NCBI RefSeq assembly: GCF_001279725.1
Contig: NZ_LGDE01000001.1
Span: forward strand, 62,001 to 126,000
DNA: 64,000 nucleotides
DNA from: Streptomyces sp. WM4235
GTDB taxonomy: Bacteria > Actinomycetota > Actinomycetes > Streptomycetales > Streptomycetaceae
Reading direction: 5' to 3'
The position numbers and the translations under genes are program-made. Position 1 is the first letter of the stretch, and each line of letters opens with the position of its first letter. Below are positions 8,703-18,300 of the stretch, piece after piece. Under the pieces are notes generated by a model. The model made no database searches. It was not told the origin of the DNA and saw only the letters and a list, made by a program, of their open reading frames with translations.

Positions 8703-10388
8703 GTGACGCACGACCACGACCTGGTACTCCGTCCCACCGAAGCCCAGAAGGCGGCGGCCCTCGCGCCGCCCCCGGGGCGGACGGGCGGGGACCTGGTCGT
8801 GGAGACGTTGCGTTCGCTCGGCGCCACCACCGTGTTCGGGCTGCCGGGGCAGCACGCCCTGGCGATGTTCGACGCGGTGGGGCGGTCCGATCTGCGGCTG
8901 GTCGGGCTGCGGGTCGAGAACAACGCGGCCTTCGCCGCCGACGCGTACGGCCGGCTCACCGGCGAGGCCGTCCCGCTGCTGCTGTCCACCGGGCCGGGCG
9001 CGCTGACCGCCCTGCCCGCCCTCGCGGAGGCCGCGGCCGCCTCCGCGCCCGTCCTGGCCATCTCCTCCCAGGTCCCGACCGCGGGCCTCGGCGGGGGCCG
9101 GCGCGGGCACCTGCACGAACTGTGGGACCAGGCCGCGTCGTTCCGCGAGGTCGTGAAGTCCGTCCACATCGCCCGCACGCCCTCCCAGATCCCCTCGGTC
9201 GTCGCCGAGGCCTGGGAGTCGGCGCTGACCGCCCCGCACGGGCCCGTCTGGGTGGAGATCCCGGAGGACGTACTGCGCGCCGAGACCCTGATCCCGCAGG
9301 TCACGGGCGTGGACGCGACCCCGCACGAGCTCGCCCCGCGCCCGGAGCTCACCGCCGTGGCCGCGCACTGGCTGGAGAACGCCGAACGCCCGGTGATCAT
9401 CGCGGGCGGCGGGGTCGTGCGCTCCGACGCGGCCGGCAAGCTCAAGCAGCTCGCGGAACGCCTGAACGCCCCGGTCGTCACCACCTTCGGCGGCAAGGGC
9501 GCCTTCCCGTGGACGCACCCGCTGTCCCTCCAGTCCTGGCTGGAGGACCGCCACATGACGGACTTCCTGGAGGACGCCGACGTCCTGCTCGTCGTGGGCT
9601 CGGGGCTCGGCGAACTCTCCTCGAACTACCACACCTTCTTCCCCGAGGGCCGGGTGGTCCAGATCGAGGCGGACCTCGGGAAGCTGGAGTCCAACCACGC
9701 GGGCCTGGGCATCCACGCCGACGCCCGACTCGCCCTCCAGGCCCTTCTGGAGACGGTGTCCGAGCGCCCTGACCCGACGGCGCCGGAGCGTGTGCGCCTG
9801 GTCCTGTCCGCCATCGCGGCCCGACTCGCGGAGCAGGACCTGACCCTGGAGCAGCGGCTCCTGACGTCGATCCGCGCCGCCCTGCCCGCCCGTTCCCCGT
9901 CCTTCTGGGACATGACGATCCTGTCCTACTGGGCCTGGTCCGCCTTCGACGCCAAACACCCCAACACCATGCACTCGGCCCAGGGCGCGGGCGGCCTCGG
10001 CTACGCCTTCCCGGCGGCCCTCGGCGCCTGCGTCGCGGAACCGGGCACCCCGGTCCTGGCCGTCTCGGGCGACGGCGGCGCGATGTACTCGCTCGCGGAG
10101 CTGGCCACCGCCAGGCAGCACGACCTCGACGTCACCTGGCTGATCGTGGACGACGGCGGCTACGGCATCCTGCGCGAGTACATGACCTCCGCCTTCGAGG
10201 GCCGCTCGACGGGTACCGAACTCACCCGCCCCGACTTCGTCGCCCTGGCCGCCTCCTTCGGCGTACCGGCGGCCACCACCACCCCGGAGACCCTCCGCGA
10301 GGACCTCGCCAAGAGCCTGGCCGCCCCCGGCCCGTCGGTCCTGGTCCTCCCGACGGCCCTGCGGATGTTCGCCCCGACGCACCTCTAG
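8703..10388 (+). CDS. Thiamine pyrophosphate-dependent enzyme, acetolactate synthase-like
   Basis: 561 aa with the three domains of the acetohydroxyacid synthase/benzoylformate decarboxylase superfamily: Pyr domain (GGDLVVETLRSLGATTVFGLPG, and RVENNAAFAADAYGR with the Glu-region), central domain, and PP domain with GDGGAMYSLAEL (about residue 457). The second half of the metal/ThDP motif reads VDDGGYG, with Asp-Asp where most relatives have Asn-Asn. It starts at a GTG 5 bases after the agmatinase stop and so is translationally close to it. A 2-oxo acid derived from guanidine or amine catabolism is a reasonable substrate, but this is inference; CEAS of clavulanate synthesis is another possible relative. 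Confidence 0.85.
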   Translation: MTHDHDLVLRPTEAQKAAALAPPPGRTGGDLVVETLRSLGATTVFGLPGQHALAMFDAVGRSDLRLVGLRVENNAAFAADAYGRLTGEAVPLLLSTGPGALTALPALAEAAAASAPVLAISSQVPTAGLGGGRRGHLHELWDQAASFREVVKSVHIARTPSQIPSVVAEAWESALTAPHGPVWVEIPEDVLRAETLIPQVTGVDATPHELAPRPELTAVAAHWLENAERPVIIAGGGVVRSDAAGKLKQLAERLNAPVVTTFGGKGAFPWTHPLSLQSWLEDRHMTDFLEDADVLLVVGSGLGELSSNYHTFFPEGRVVQIEADLGKLESNHAGLGIHADARLALQALLETVSERPDPTAPERVRLVLSAIAARLAEQDLTLEQRLLTSIRAALPARSPSFWDMTILSYWAWSAFDAKHPNTMHSAQGAGGLGYAFPAALGACVAEPGTPVLAVSGDGGAMYSLAELATARQHDLDVTWLIVDDGGYGILREYMTSAFEGRSTGTELTRPDFVALAASFGVPAATTTPETLREDLAKSLAAPGPSVLVLPTALRMFAPTHL

Positions 10389-10622
10389 GTTGCTCCCGGC
10401 CAGGTTGCTCTCGGCACGGGTTCCAGGCCGCTCCCGGCACGGTTCGTACACGCTTCGTACACGGGTTCCCCGCGCTTCCACCGCCCTGTGGGGGCCTCTT
10501 GTGGCGGCTGGGTAGGCTGCCCGTGATCCAACACGCAGGGGATCCGACGCGCAGGGATGCGACACGCGGCGGATCCGGCACACAGGGCCCGGGGGGCCGA
10601 GTCGGAACACGCGGGGGAAACA
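10389..10622 (+). promoter_or_regulatory. Promoter region of the ESX-like operon
   Basis: A TAGGCT -10 box lies at 10513-10518, giving a 5' leader of about 100 bases before the GTG at 10623. The leader has repeated short units (GATCC-GACGCGCAGGGAT type) between 10528 and 10590. The part before the promoter (10389-10470) holds imperfect copies of CAGGTTGCTC-like and CGGCACGGTTC-like units, of unknown meaning. Confidence 0.45.
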
Positions 10623-11060
10623 GTGTCGTTCGAGCAGGAGTGGAACGCTGGCGGGCAGGGCGCGCCCGAGGGCCCGTCCCCGAGGATGCGGCTGAACCAA
10701 CTCGCCGCCGATCCGGGCGGATCCACCACGCCGGGCATCCCCGGCACCCTCGCGACGGCCCCGCCCGCGAAGAAGAAGGCGGCCAACACCATCGAGAACG
10801 TCCTGCAGCCCGGCACGAAGAAGGCGGCGGACGTGGCCGACGAACCGACGAAGACCGCCGTCAAGGCCTTCACCGGCTGGGACACGGCAGCGGGCCTGAC
10901 GAAGGCGCACGCGCACTGGGACGACCAGGTGAAACGCCTGATGGCCAGGCTCAATTCGGAGAAGACCGCGCTGCGCGGGGCCTCGAACCTGTTCACCGGC
11001 AACGACCAGCTGACGGGCCGCAGCTTCCAGCCGGGGCAGTCCAAGGTCGCGGGACTGTAG
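10623..11060 (+). CDS. Small hypothetical protein, first gene of an ESX-like operon
   Basis: 145 aa, no signal peptide. The N-terminal third is Gly/Pro-rich; the middle is charged (KKKAANTIENVLQPGTKKAADVA) and the C-terminal half contains WDTAAGLTKAHAHWDDQVKRLMARLNSEK, an amphipathic helical stretch, ending in polar sequence. It is 11 bases upstream of a large protein with a WXG100-like N-terminus. I infer it is a helical partner or chaperone-like member of a secreted or ESX-associated pair; no family name is certain. The GTG start is chosen because a GGGGGAAA ribosome site precedes it and the extended frame is low-complexity. Confidence 0.75.
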   Translation: MSFEQEWNAGGQGAPEGPSPRMRLNQLAADPGGSTTPGIPGTLATAPPAKKKAANTIENVLQPGTKKAADVADEPTKTAVKAFTGWDTAAGLTKAHAHWDDQVKRLMARLNSEKTALRGASNLFTGNDQLTGRSFQPGQSKVAGL

Positions 11061-11071
11061 GGGGAGACGGC

Positions 11072-13219
11072 ATGCCGAGCTATTCCGAGATCGTTCAGAC
11101 GGACCTCTCCGCGCTGACCACGGCCGCCGACGGCTGGAAGGCCATGGCGACCCAGTTCAAGACCATGGAGGACGTCTACAAGGACGAGGTCCAGAGCGTG
11201 TCCGCCGGCAACGGCTGGATGGGCTCCAGCGCGCAGACCGCCGCCACCAACGCGGGCATGACGCGAAGGGAGTTCGCCTCCGCGCAGAAGGAGGCGCTGG
11301 CCATGGAGTCGCTGCTCCGTGACGCGCACACCCGGTTCACGGACCTCAAGGGCCGGGTGAAGTCCGCCGTGGCGGACGCCGAGGCCGCCGGCATGAAGGT
11401 CTCCGACCACGGCATCGCGAGCTACGACTTCAGCAAGGTCGACGCCAACACCGCGAAGGCGATCCGGCACGACCCGGACCTCCCCGAGGTCGAGCGGTCC
11501 TGGACGCGCCGGATCGGGGACGCGGTCAAGGCGGTCACCGAGTTCGACGCCGACGTCAAGACCGCCCTGCTCAACGCGTCGGGGGCCGACGGGACCGCGA
11601 TGTTCGGCTTCAACTCCAAGCCGGTCGGCGACGTCGAGGCCGTGGAGGCCCTCGCGCTCACCTCGAAGGTCCGCGACGGCAAGGCCTCTCCGGAGGAACT
11701 GCGGCACTACAACGACATCCTCAGGCAGAACGGCGACGACAAGCACTTCAGCGAGGCGTACCTGCACGCCCTCGGCGCGAAGGACACCCTGCACCTCGCC
11801 GACCAGATGAACCTGGCGGCCAACGACCGCGGGGCGTCCGCGGCCGACAAGAAGCTCTACGAGTCGATCAACTCCGGCCTCGCCTCGACGGTCGCCTCCG
11901 GCACGAAGGACCCCGGGAGCTACGCCTACAAGCCGTTCGTCGACGGCCTCAAGGAGCTGGGCCCCGAACTGGTGGCCAAGGGCGCGCGGCCGACGTACGG
12001 GTACCAGTCGCTGGTCACCCTCATGGCCAACGGCGACGGCTACGGCAAGCAGTTCCTCAACGACCTCGGCAACGGCATGATCGAGGCCGAGAAGTCGAAG
12101 CCCCACATGTACGACCACGCCTACGACCCCCAGCGCCCCAACCTGATCTCCGACCCGCTGGACGGTCTCCTGGGCATCATGGCCAAGGACCCGGACTCGG
12201 CGACGTACTTCCTCGACCCCGACGCGGCGGGCAACAAGAACGAGCACCTGAAGTACCTGCTCAAGGACCGCGACATGCCGGACCCCTGGATCTCGACCGC
12301 CGTCGGCCCTCCGATCGAGATGCACGGCGACAAGACGGCGGGCCTCGGCGCGGCCATCCAGGCGGCGGCCACCGGCCACGTCGACGGCGAGAAGCTGGGC
12401 CCGCCCGGCCCCCACACCGAGGGCCAGGCCCGGGTCATGCACAACGCGGTCCGCCTCCTCGACGACGAGATGGGCGGCGACGAGTTCCCGGAGGACCTGG
12501 AGGGCCTGCGCCAACCGATGGCGAAGGCGCTGGTCGACTACGTGTCCGACACGCACCTCATCCTGGGTGGCCAGGAATCCGACCTGGGGATGGTCAGCGG
12601 GAGCGACTCGATCCACGGGTCGGGTGACAAGGCCCAGATCGCGGTAGGCCAGGGCAGCCTGATCCGGGTGATGCGCGGTATCGCGGACGACGGCCCGGCC
12701 TACGCCCTGATGGTCGAGGCGGAGCGGGCGTACTCGGCGGAACAACTCGCCACCGCGGCACCGTACAAGGGCGACCTGCACGGTGTGAGCGCGGACTGGG
12801 ACAACCGCGCCCACGGCATCGGCGTGGCCAACGGCGCGCTCAACGGCATCGGTGCCGACGTCTACAAGGACAGGGAAGACGACAAGGTCCAGTGGGCGGA
12901 GGGCACGTCCGAACACACGGCTGCCGTCGCGAACGGGCTCATCGGTGAGATCCCGGTCGTGGGCACGGTCGGTGGCTCACTGATCGACTCGCTTAAGTAC
13001 GAGTGGGTCGAAGGCATCAAAGACGAGGCCGAGGGGAAGAGCAAGCAGGATTCCAGCAACAACTACGGAGCTGGCCTGCAGGGAACCAACGAACTGTTCG
13101 ATGTGTGGGGACGTGATCGGAACATCACCCACGATCCCGCGTTCGGTCACGCGAAGAACGAGGCGGGCGAGGGGTTCACCTCGGGACGGGAGGCTGCTCG
13201 TGCGCACCTCAAGCCGTGA
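11072..13219 (+). CDS. Large WXG100/ESX-like N-terminus protein (resembles DUF6571 family)
   Basis: 715 aa. The first 110 residues are helical and ESX-like: LTTAADGWKAMATQFK, a central GNGWMGSSAQTA turn that plays the W-x-G role, and a second helix QKEALAMESLLRDAHTRF. The rest is a long helical domain rich in Asp and Ala with no catalytic motif I can name; a hydrophobic stretch NGLIGEIPVVGTVGGSLI lies near residue 625. I recall this architecture in streptomycete proteins labelled DUF6571. It may be a type VII secreted or surface protein. It is preceded by a 145-aa protein and followed by a lipoprotein gene, together an operon. Confidence 0.78.
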   Translation: MPSYSEIVQTDLSALTTAADGWKAMATQFKTMEDVYKDEVQSVSAGNGWMGSSAQTAATNAGMTRREFASAQKEALAMESLLRDAHTRFTDLKGRVKSAVADAEAAGMKVSDHGIASYDFSKVDANTAKAIRHDPDLPEVERSWTRRIGDAVKAVTEFDADVKTALLNASGADGTAMFGFNSKPVGDVEAVEALALTSKVRDGKASPEELRHYNDILRQNGDDKHFSEAYLHALGAKDTLHLADQMNLAANDRGASAADKKLYESINSGLASTVASGTKDPGSYAYKPFVDGLKELGPELVAKGARPTYGYQSLVTLMANGDGYGKQFLNDLGNGMIEAEKSKPHMYDHAYDPQRPNLISDPLDGLLGIMAKDPDSATYFLDPDAAGNKNEHLKYLLKDRDMPDPWISTAVGPPIEMHGDKTAGLGAAIQAAATGHVDGEKLGPPGPHTEGQARVMHNAVRLLDDEMGGDEFPEDLEGLRQPMAKALVDYVSDTHLILGGQESDLGMVSGSDSIHGSGDKAQIAVGQGSLIRVMRGIADDGPAYALMVEAERAYSAEQLATAAPYKGDLHGVSADWDNRAHGIGVANGALNGIGADVYKDREDDKVQWAEGTSEHTAAVANGLIGEIPVVGTVGGSLIDSLKYEWVEGIKDEAEGKSKQDSSNNYGAGLQGTNELFDVWGRDRNITHDPAFGHAKNEAGEGFTSGREAARAHLKP

Positions 13220-13223
13220 CGTG

Positions 13224-13874
13224 ATGAAGACTCTCGGGCGCTCGACGGCCGCGCTCGTCTGTGTACTGTCGCTGGCGTCGTGTACCTCGGGCGACTCCGA
13301 GGCGGAGGCGGCGAACCCGTGCGGGATCAGCGCCTCTTCGGAGGAGGAAGCGCTGGTGCGGGGGATCCTCGCCACCGAGGACTTCGAGACGAAGGCCTAC
13401 AAGTCCACGAGCGCTCTGGTGGACAAGACGAAGTGGGCGGTACAGCGCATGCGGCCGGGGAAGGACTCGTACTTCAACGCCGCGTGCCGGTACGAGATGG
13501 ATGACCGGCAGCGCGGCGCCTATGCGATTTTCTCGTTCGGTTGGTCCCCTCGGGCGACCTCCGACGTGCCCGTTTCACCCAGCAGCGCGTCCTACGCATG
13601 GAACGGTGCGGGCGGTGTGGCGAGCGACAGCGGGGCCACGTTGCTCGTCCAGTGCGACCTGCCTGGTGAACTAGGTGCGCAGTCGCGGAACGTGCGGCTC
13701 TCGGCGGACGCCATGTTCTCCTTCCGCCCGTCCCGGCCGGTCGCGGACCAGGCCACCAAGGACCAGCGGATGACCCTCACGTACCTCATGACCCGCCGCG
13801 TCACCGAAGCCCTCGGCTGCGAGAACAAGCCCCTCGCGAAGGCCCCGGTGGTGAAGCCGCTGTCTACCCCTTGA
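13224..13874 (+). CDS. Putative lipoprotein, last gene of the ESX-like operon
   Basis: 216 aa. The N-terminus is a lipoprotein signal: basic start, hydrophobic core, then lipobox Leu-Ala-Ser-Cys with Cys at residue 20. The mature part has several further cysteines (NPCG, NAACRYEM, VQCDLPGE, ALGCEN), compatible with a disulfide-bonded extracellular domain. It is 4 bases after the stop of the large ESX-like gene, so the two are coupled. A GTG three bases upstream (13221) is an equal alternative start. The last 11 bases overlap the end of the convergent ATPase gene. Function unknown; a membrane-anchored partner of the large protein is plausible. Confidence 0.8.
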   Translation: MKTLGRSTAALVCVLSLASCTSGDSEAEAANPCGISASSEEEALVRGILATEDFETKAYKSTSALVDKTKWAVQRMRPGKDSYFNAACRYEMDDRQRGAYAIFSFGWSPRATSDVPVSPSSASYAWNGAGGVASDSGATLLVQCDLPGELGAQSRNVRLSADAMFSFRPSRPVADQATKDQRMTLTYLMTRRVTEALGCENKPLAKAPVVKPLSTP

Positions 13875-14277
13875 CGGGGATCTCGGCCCATACGGCCTTG
13901 CCGATCCCGTGAGCCCGGGGGCACTGACCCCACCGCACCGCCAGTGCCTCCACGATGGCGAGCCCCCGGCCGCGCTCGTCCGACTCTCCGGCGGCCCGGG
14001 GCGCGAGGGTGACGGCGGGACCCGCGTCGGACACCTCCACCCGGACCACGTCGTCGTACCGCGCTAGCCGGACCCCGATGTCCCTGCCGTGCGGCGCGTG
14101 GGCGTGGCGTACGGCGTTGGTGACCAGCTCGGAGAGCAGCAGCTCGGCCGTGTCGGCCGCTTCTCCGGCCACGTTCCACCCGTCGAACCGTTCCCGCAGC
14201 AGGGCTCGTGCCCTGCCGGGGGCGTGGGGGCCGCGTGGCAGGATCCAGAATTCCTGGGCCGTAGGGGGCTGGTTCAT
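13864..14277 (-). CDS. RsbW-like ATP-binding regulatory protein
   Basis: 137 aa, one HATPase_c domain of the anti-sigma/serine kinase type. The N box is LLSELVTNAVRHAH, the G1 box VEVSDAG and the G2 box GRGLAIVEALAVRWG. Such short proteins are abundant in Streptomyces and regulate sigma factors or other partners by phosphorylation or binding. The ATG at 14277 is preceded by GAGG at good spacing; a GTG six bases upstream is possible. It is divergent from a GntR regulator with two repeated TGTCTAGATA sites between, implying that regulator controls it. Confidence 0.85.
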   Translation of the reverse strand: MNQPPTAQEFWILPRGPHAPGRARALLRERFDGWNVAGEAADTAELLLSELVTNAVRHAHAPHGRDIGVRLARYDDVVRVEVSDAGPAVTLAPRAAGESDERGRGLAIVEALAVRWGQCPRAHGIGKAVWAEIPVKG

Positions 14278-14289
14278 CTCCACCTCACA

Positions 14290-14350
14290 TGTCTAGATAG
14301 GTCACCAGTGAAGCGCTCGACGAGTACCGCCGCCGGGAGATGTCTAGATA
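14290..14350. promoter_or_regulatory. Paired TGTCTAGATA sites, likely GntR operators
   Basis: The 10-base sequence TGTCTAGATA occurs twice, at 14290-14299 and 14341-14350, 51 bases apart (about five helical turns). Each is centred on the palindrome TCTAGA. HutC-type GntR regulators in streptomycetes bind related TCTAGA-centred sites. The pair lies between the divergent ATPase and GntR genes; control of both by the GntR product is inferred. Confidence 0.6.
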
Positions 14351-14437
14351 TGTTCGCGGCCGGCGGATATGGGGCGAAGATGCCCGTCCGTGACCGGTGG
14401 GCCCTCTAGGCTGCGTGGCGTGATCAGGGAGGGGCTC

Positions 14438-15199
14438 ATGCCGAGAAAGGCCGTCGGGCGGCAACCCAAGTACCAGAGCATGGCCGCCGCTTTGAAGGAC
14501 GCCATCGCCTCGGGCGAGTACGGCCCCGGGGACCGGCTGCCCGGTGAGAGCGACCTGATGGTCACCTACGGGGTCGCCCGGATGACCGCACGGCAGGCGC
14601 TCGGAGTGCTCCAGGCGGAGGGACTGGCCGAGGCGCGCAAAGGTGCCGGGGTGTTCGTGCGCCACTTCCGTGTCGTCATCAGGCGTCGCGGAATCCAGCG
14701 GCTGTCCGTCGAGGTCTGGGGTGCGGGCGGATCCATCTGGGCCGCGGACGCCAAGGGGCGTGACCCCGAGGTCGAGTTCATCGGGGTCACGGAGGAACCG
14801 GCCTCGGACGCGATGGCAGTCGCACTCGGTATCACCGCCGGCGCACCCGCATGCGTCCGTCGCCGCAGGTTCCTGCTCGACGGGAAGCCCGTCATGCTCG
14901 CCACCTCTCACCTGGAAGCCGCCCTCGTCACCGGGACGCCCATCACCGAGCCCGACTCGGGCGAGGGCGGCATCTACGCCCGCCTCGCCGACCTCGGCCA
15001 CGCCCCGACCCGGTTCCGCGAGGAGGTCCGGTCGCGCATGCCCAGCCCCGAGGAGGCCGCCGCGCTGCGGCTCGGGACGGGCACTCCCGTCGTCCTGGTC
15101 GTCCGTACCGCCTTCGCCGCCGACGGGCGGGTCGTCGAGGTCAACGAGATGGTCCTCGACTCGTCCGCGTACGTGTTGGAGTACGCGTTCGACGCCTAG
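14438..15199 (+). CDS. GntR family regulator, HutC subfamily
   Basis: 253 aa. The N-terminal winged helix is clear: YQSMAAALKDAIASGEYGPGDRLPGESDLMVTYGVARMTARQALGVLQAEG, then RKGAGVFV. The C-terminal UTRA ligand-binding domain runs from about residue 90 to the end (ACVRRRRFLLDGKPVMLATSHL, and YARLADLGHAPTRFREEV). A TAGGCT -10 box lies at 14407-14412. I choose the ATG at 14438 because AGGGAGGGG precedes it; a GTG at 14420 near the predicted transcript start is possible. It probably represses itself and the divergent ATPase gene. The effector is unknown. Confidence 0.9.
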   Translation: MPRKAVGRQPKYQSMAAALKDAIASGEYGPGDRLPGESDLMVTYGVARMTARQALGVLQAEGLAEARKGAGVFVRHFRVVIRRRGIQRLSVEVWGAGGSIWAADAKGRDPEVEFIGVTEEPASDAMAVALGITAGAPACVRRRRFLLDGKPVMLATSHLEAALVTGTPITEPDSGEGGIYARLADLGHAPTRFREEVRSRMPSPEEAAALRLGTGTPVVLVVRTAFAADGRVVEVNEMVLDSSAYVLEYAFDA

Positions 15200-15335
15200 C
15201 CCCAGGCCCCCTCCCACCGTCGGGTGCGGCTCGCGTGCCGTCCCCGGACGGGAGTGCGATTGTTGCGGCGGGATGAAATCCGCCGGTCGGCGCGTTGGGT
15301 GAGGCGGCAGGAACGAACCAACGGGGAGGCACCAC

Positions 15336-18300
15336 GTGGCGGCGGCGCAGACGGCGGCAGGGGAGAAACAGGGCTGGGGCAGGAGGCTGGCCGCCTACAC
15401 CTGGCGGTACCGGCTCAATGTGCTGCTCGCGCTCGGGTCCTCGCTGGGCGGCATGGCCGTCATGGCGCTCGTGCCACTGGTGACCAAGATCATCCTCGAC
15501 GACGTCATAGGTGACAAGAGCCGGCCCATGGGCCCGTGGGCGGGGATGCTCATAGGCGCGGCCGCGCTCGTGTACGTGATGACGTACATACGCAGGTACT
15601 ACGGCGGCCGGCTCGCGCTCGACGTGCAGCACGACCTGCGCACCGACATGTACGACGCGATCACCCGCCTCGACGGCCGCCGTCAGGACGAGCTGTCGAC
15701 CGGCCAGGTCATCGGTCGCGCCACCAGCGACCTCCAGCTCATCCAGGGCCTGCTGTTCATGCTGCCCATGACCATCGGGAACTTCCTGCTCTTCGGGATA
15801 TCCCTGGGCATCATGCTGTGGCTGTCGCCGCTGCTGACCCTGGTCGCCCTGCTCATGGCCCCCGTGCTGTGGTTCATCGCCAAGCGCAGCCGCAAGAAGC
15901 TCTTCCCCGCCACCTGGTACGCGCAGGCCCAGGCAGCCGCGGTCGCCGGTGTCGTCGACGGGGCCGTGACCGGCGTCCGCGTCGTCAAGGGCTTCGGGCA
16001 GGAGGAGCAGGAGACCGGCAAGCTCCGCGAAGCCGGCCGCAGGCTGTTCGGCGGACGGATGCGGGCCATCCGGCTCAACTCGCGCTACACCCCGGCCCTC
16101 CAGGCCGTGCCCGCGCTCGGGCAGGTCGCCATCCTGGCCCTCGGCGGCTGGATGGCCACCAAGGGGCAGGTCACCCTCGGCACGTTCGTCGCCTTCTCCA
16201 CCTACCTCGCGCAGCTCGTCGGTCCTGTCCGCATGCTCGCCATGGTCCTCACCGTCGGCCAGCAGGCCCGCGCCGGCGCCGAGCGCGTCTTCGAGCTCAT
16301 CGACACCGAGCCCGTGATCCGCGAGGGAGAGCGGGAGCTGCCCGCCGACGCCCCCGCCACCGTGGAGTTCGAGGACGTCGCCTTCGGCTACGACCCGGCG
16401 CGCCCGGTGCTCGACGGGTTCTCGCTCGCCATCCGGGAAGGAGAGACCGTCGCCCTCGTCGGCGCCTCCGGAAGCGGCAAGTCCACCGTCTCGCTGCTGC
16501 TGCCGCGCTTCTACGACGCCGACCGCGGCACCATCCGCGTCGGCGGGCACGACGTCCGCGACCTGACCTACGACTCGCTGCGCGGCGCGATCGGCCTGGT
16601 GCCCGAGGATTCGTTCCTGTTCTCCGACACCCTCCGCGCCAACATCTCCTACGGGCGCCCCGACGCCACCGACGCGCAGATCGAGGCCGCCGCGCTGGCC
16701 GCGCAGGCCGACGGGTTCATCCGGGAGCTGCCCGCCGGGTACGACACCACGGTCGGTGAACAGGGCCTCACCCTCTCCGGGGGGCAGCGCCAGCGCGTCG
16801 CGCTCGCCCGCGCCATCCTCACCGACCCCCGGCTGCTGCTCCTCGACGACGCGACGTCCGCCGTCGACGCCCGGGTCGAGCACGAGATCCACGAGGCGCT
16901 GCGGGCCGTGATGGCCGGCCGTACGACCCTGCTCATCGCCCACCGCCGGTCCACGCTCGCGCTGGCCGACCGGATCGCGGTACTGGATCGGGGCCGGCTC
17001 TCCGACATCGGCACGCACGAGGAGCTGGAGCGCCGCTCGCCCCTCTACCGCAGGCTGCTGACCGATCCCGAGGCCCTCGGCGGCGGTTCCCCGCGCATCC
17101 GCGAGACGCCCGCGATGACCGAGTTCGAACGCGACATCGAGTGCGGGATCGAGCGGGACGTCGAGCGGGACATCGAGCGCGACATCGATCGGGACATCGA
17201 GATCGAGGCGGAGATCGACTCGGAGCCCGTGAACGCCAAGCGCCGGGTCGCCGGCGGGATCACCCCCGAACTCTGGCAGCGCCAGGACGACGCCAAGGCG
17301 GCGGCCGGACCCGCCGCGGGCACGGGCCTGCGGGCCCCGGGAGCCGGGCATTCCATGGCCGGGGCGGTCGCCGGGATGCCCGCGACCCCCGAGTTGCTCG
17401 CGCAGGTGGCCGCGCTGCCGCCCGCCGACGACCTGCCCGCCGTGGACGAGACCCGGGCCGCGTCCGCCGAGGAGAGCTACGGTCTGCGCCGACTGCTCGG
17501 CGGCTTCTGGGCGCCGCTCGCCATCAGCCTCGGTCTGGTCGCGCTCGACGCGGGCGCGGGCCTGCTGCTGCCGATCCTGATCCGGCACGGCATCGACCAG
17601 GGCGTCGAGCAGGCCGCCCTGGGCGCGGTGTGGGTGGCGTCCGGGCTGGCCCTCCTGGTGGTCATCGGACAGTGGGCCGCGCAGTTCGCCGAGACCCGCA
17701 TGACGGGGCGCACCGGCGAGCGCGTGCTGTACGCCCTGCGCGTCAAGATCTTCGCCCAGCTCCAGCGCCTCGGCCTCGACTACTACGAGCGCGAGCTGAC
17801 CGGCAAGATCATGACGCGGATGACCACAGACGTCGACGCGCTGTCCACGTTCCTCCAGACCGGGCTCGTCACCGCCGTCGTCTCCGTCTTCACCTTCCTC
17901 GGCATCCTGGTGGCCCTCCTCGTCCTCGACGTCGAGCTGGCCCTGATCGTCTTCGCCACCCTGCCCGTGCTGGTCGTCGGCACGATCGTGTTCCGCCGCA
18001 AGTCGGTCGCCGCGTACGAGCTGGCCCGCGACCGGGTCAGCAGCGTCAACGCCGACCTCCAGGAGTCCGTGGCGGGGCTCCGCATCGTCCAGGCGTTCCG
18101 GCGCGAGCACGACGGCGCGGCCCGGTTCGCCGAGCGCAGCGACGCGTACCGCCAGGCCCGGGTGCGCGGCCAGTGGCTGATATCGGTCTACTTCCCGTTC
18201 GTGCAGCTGCTGTCCTCGGGCGCCGCCGCGGCCGTGCTGATCGCCGGCGCGGGCCGGGTGGAGGCGGCCACGCTCACCACCGGCGCGCTCGTCGCCTACC

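Noticed and set aside
7735-10388. Clavulanate-type biosynthetic cluster
   Set aside because: Only a ureohydrolase and a ThDP enzyme are present; no beta-lactam synthetase or clavaminate synthase gene is seen.
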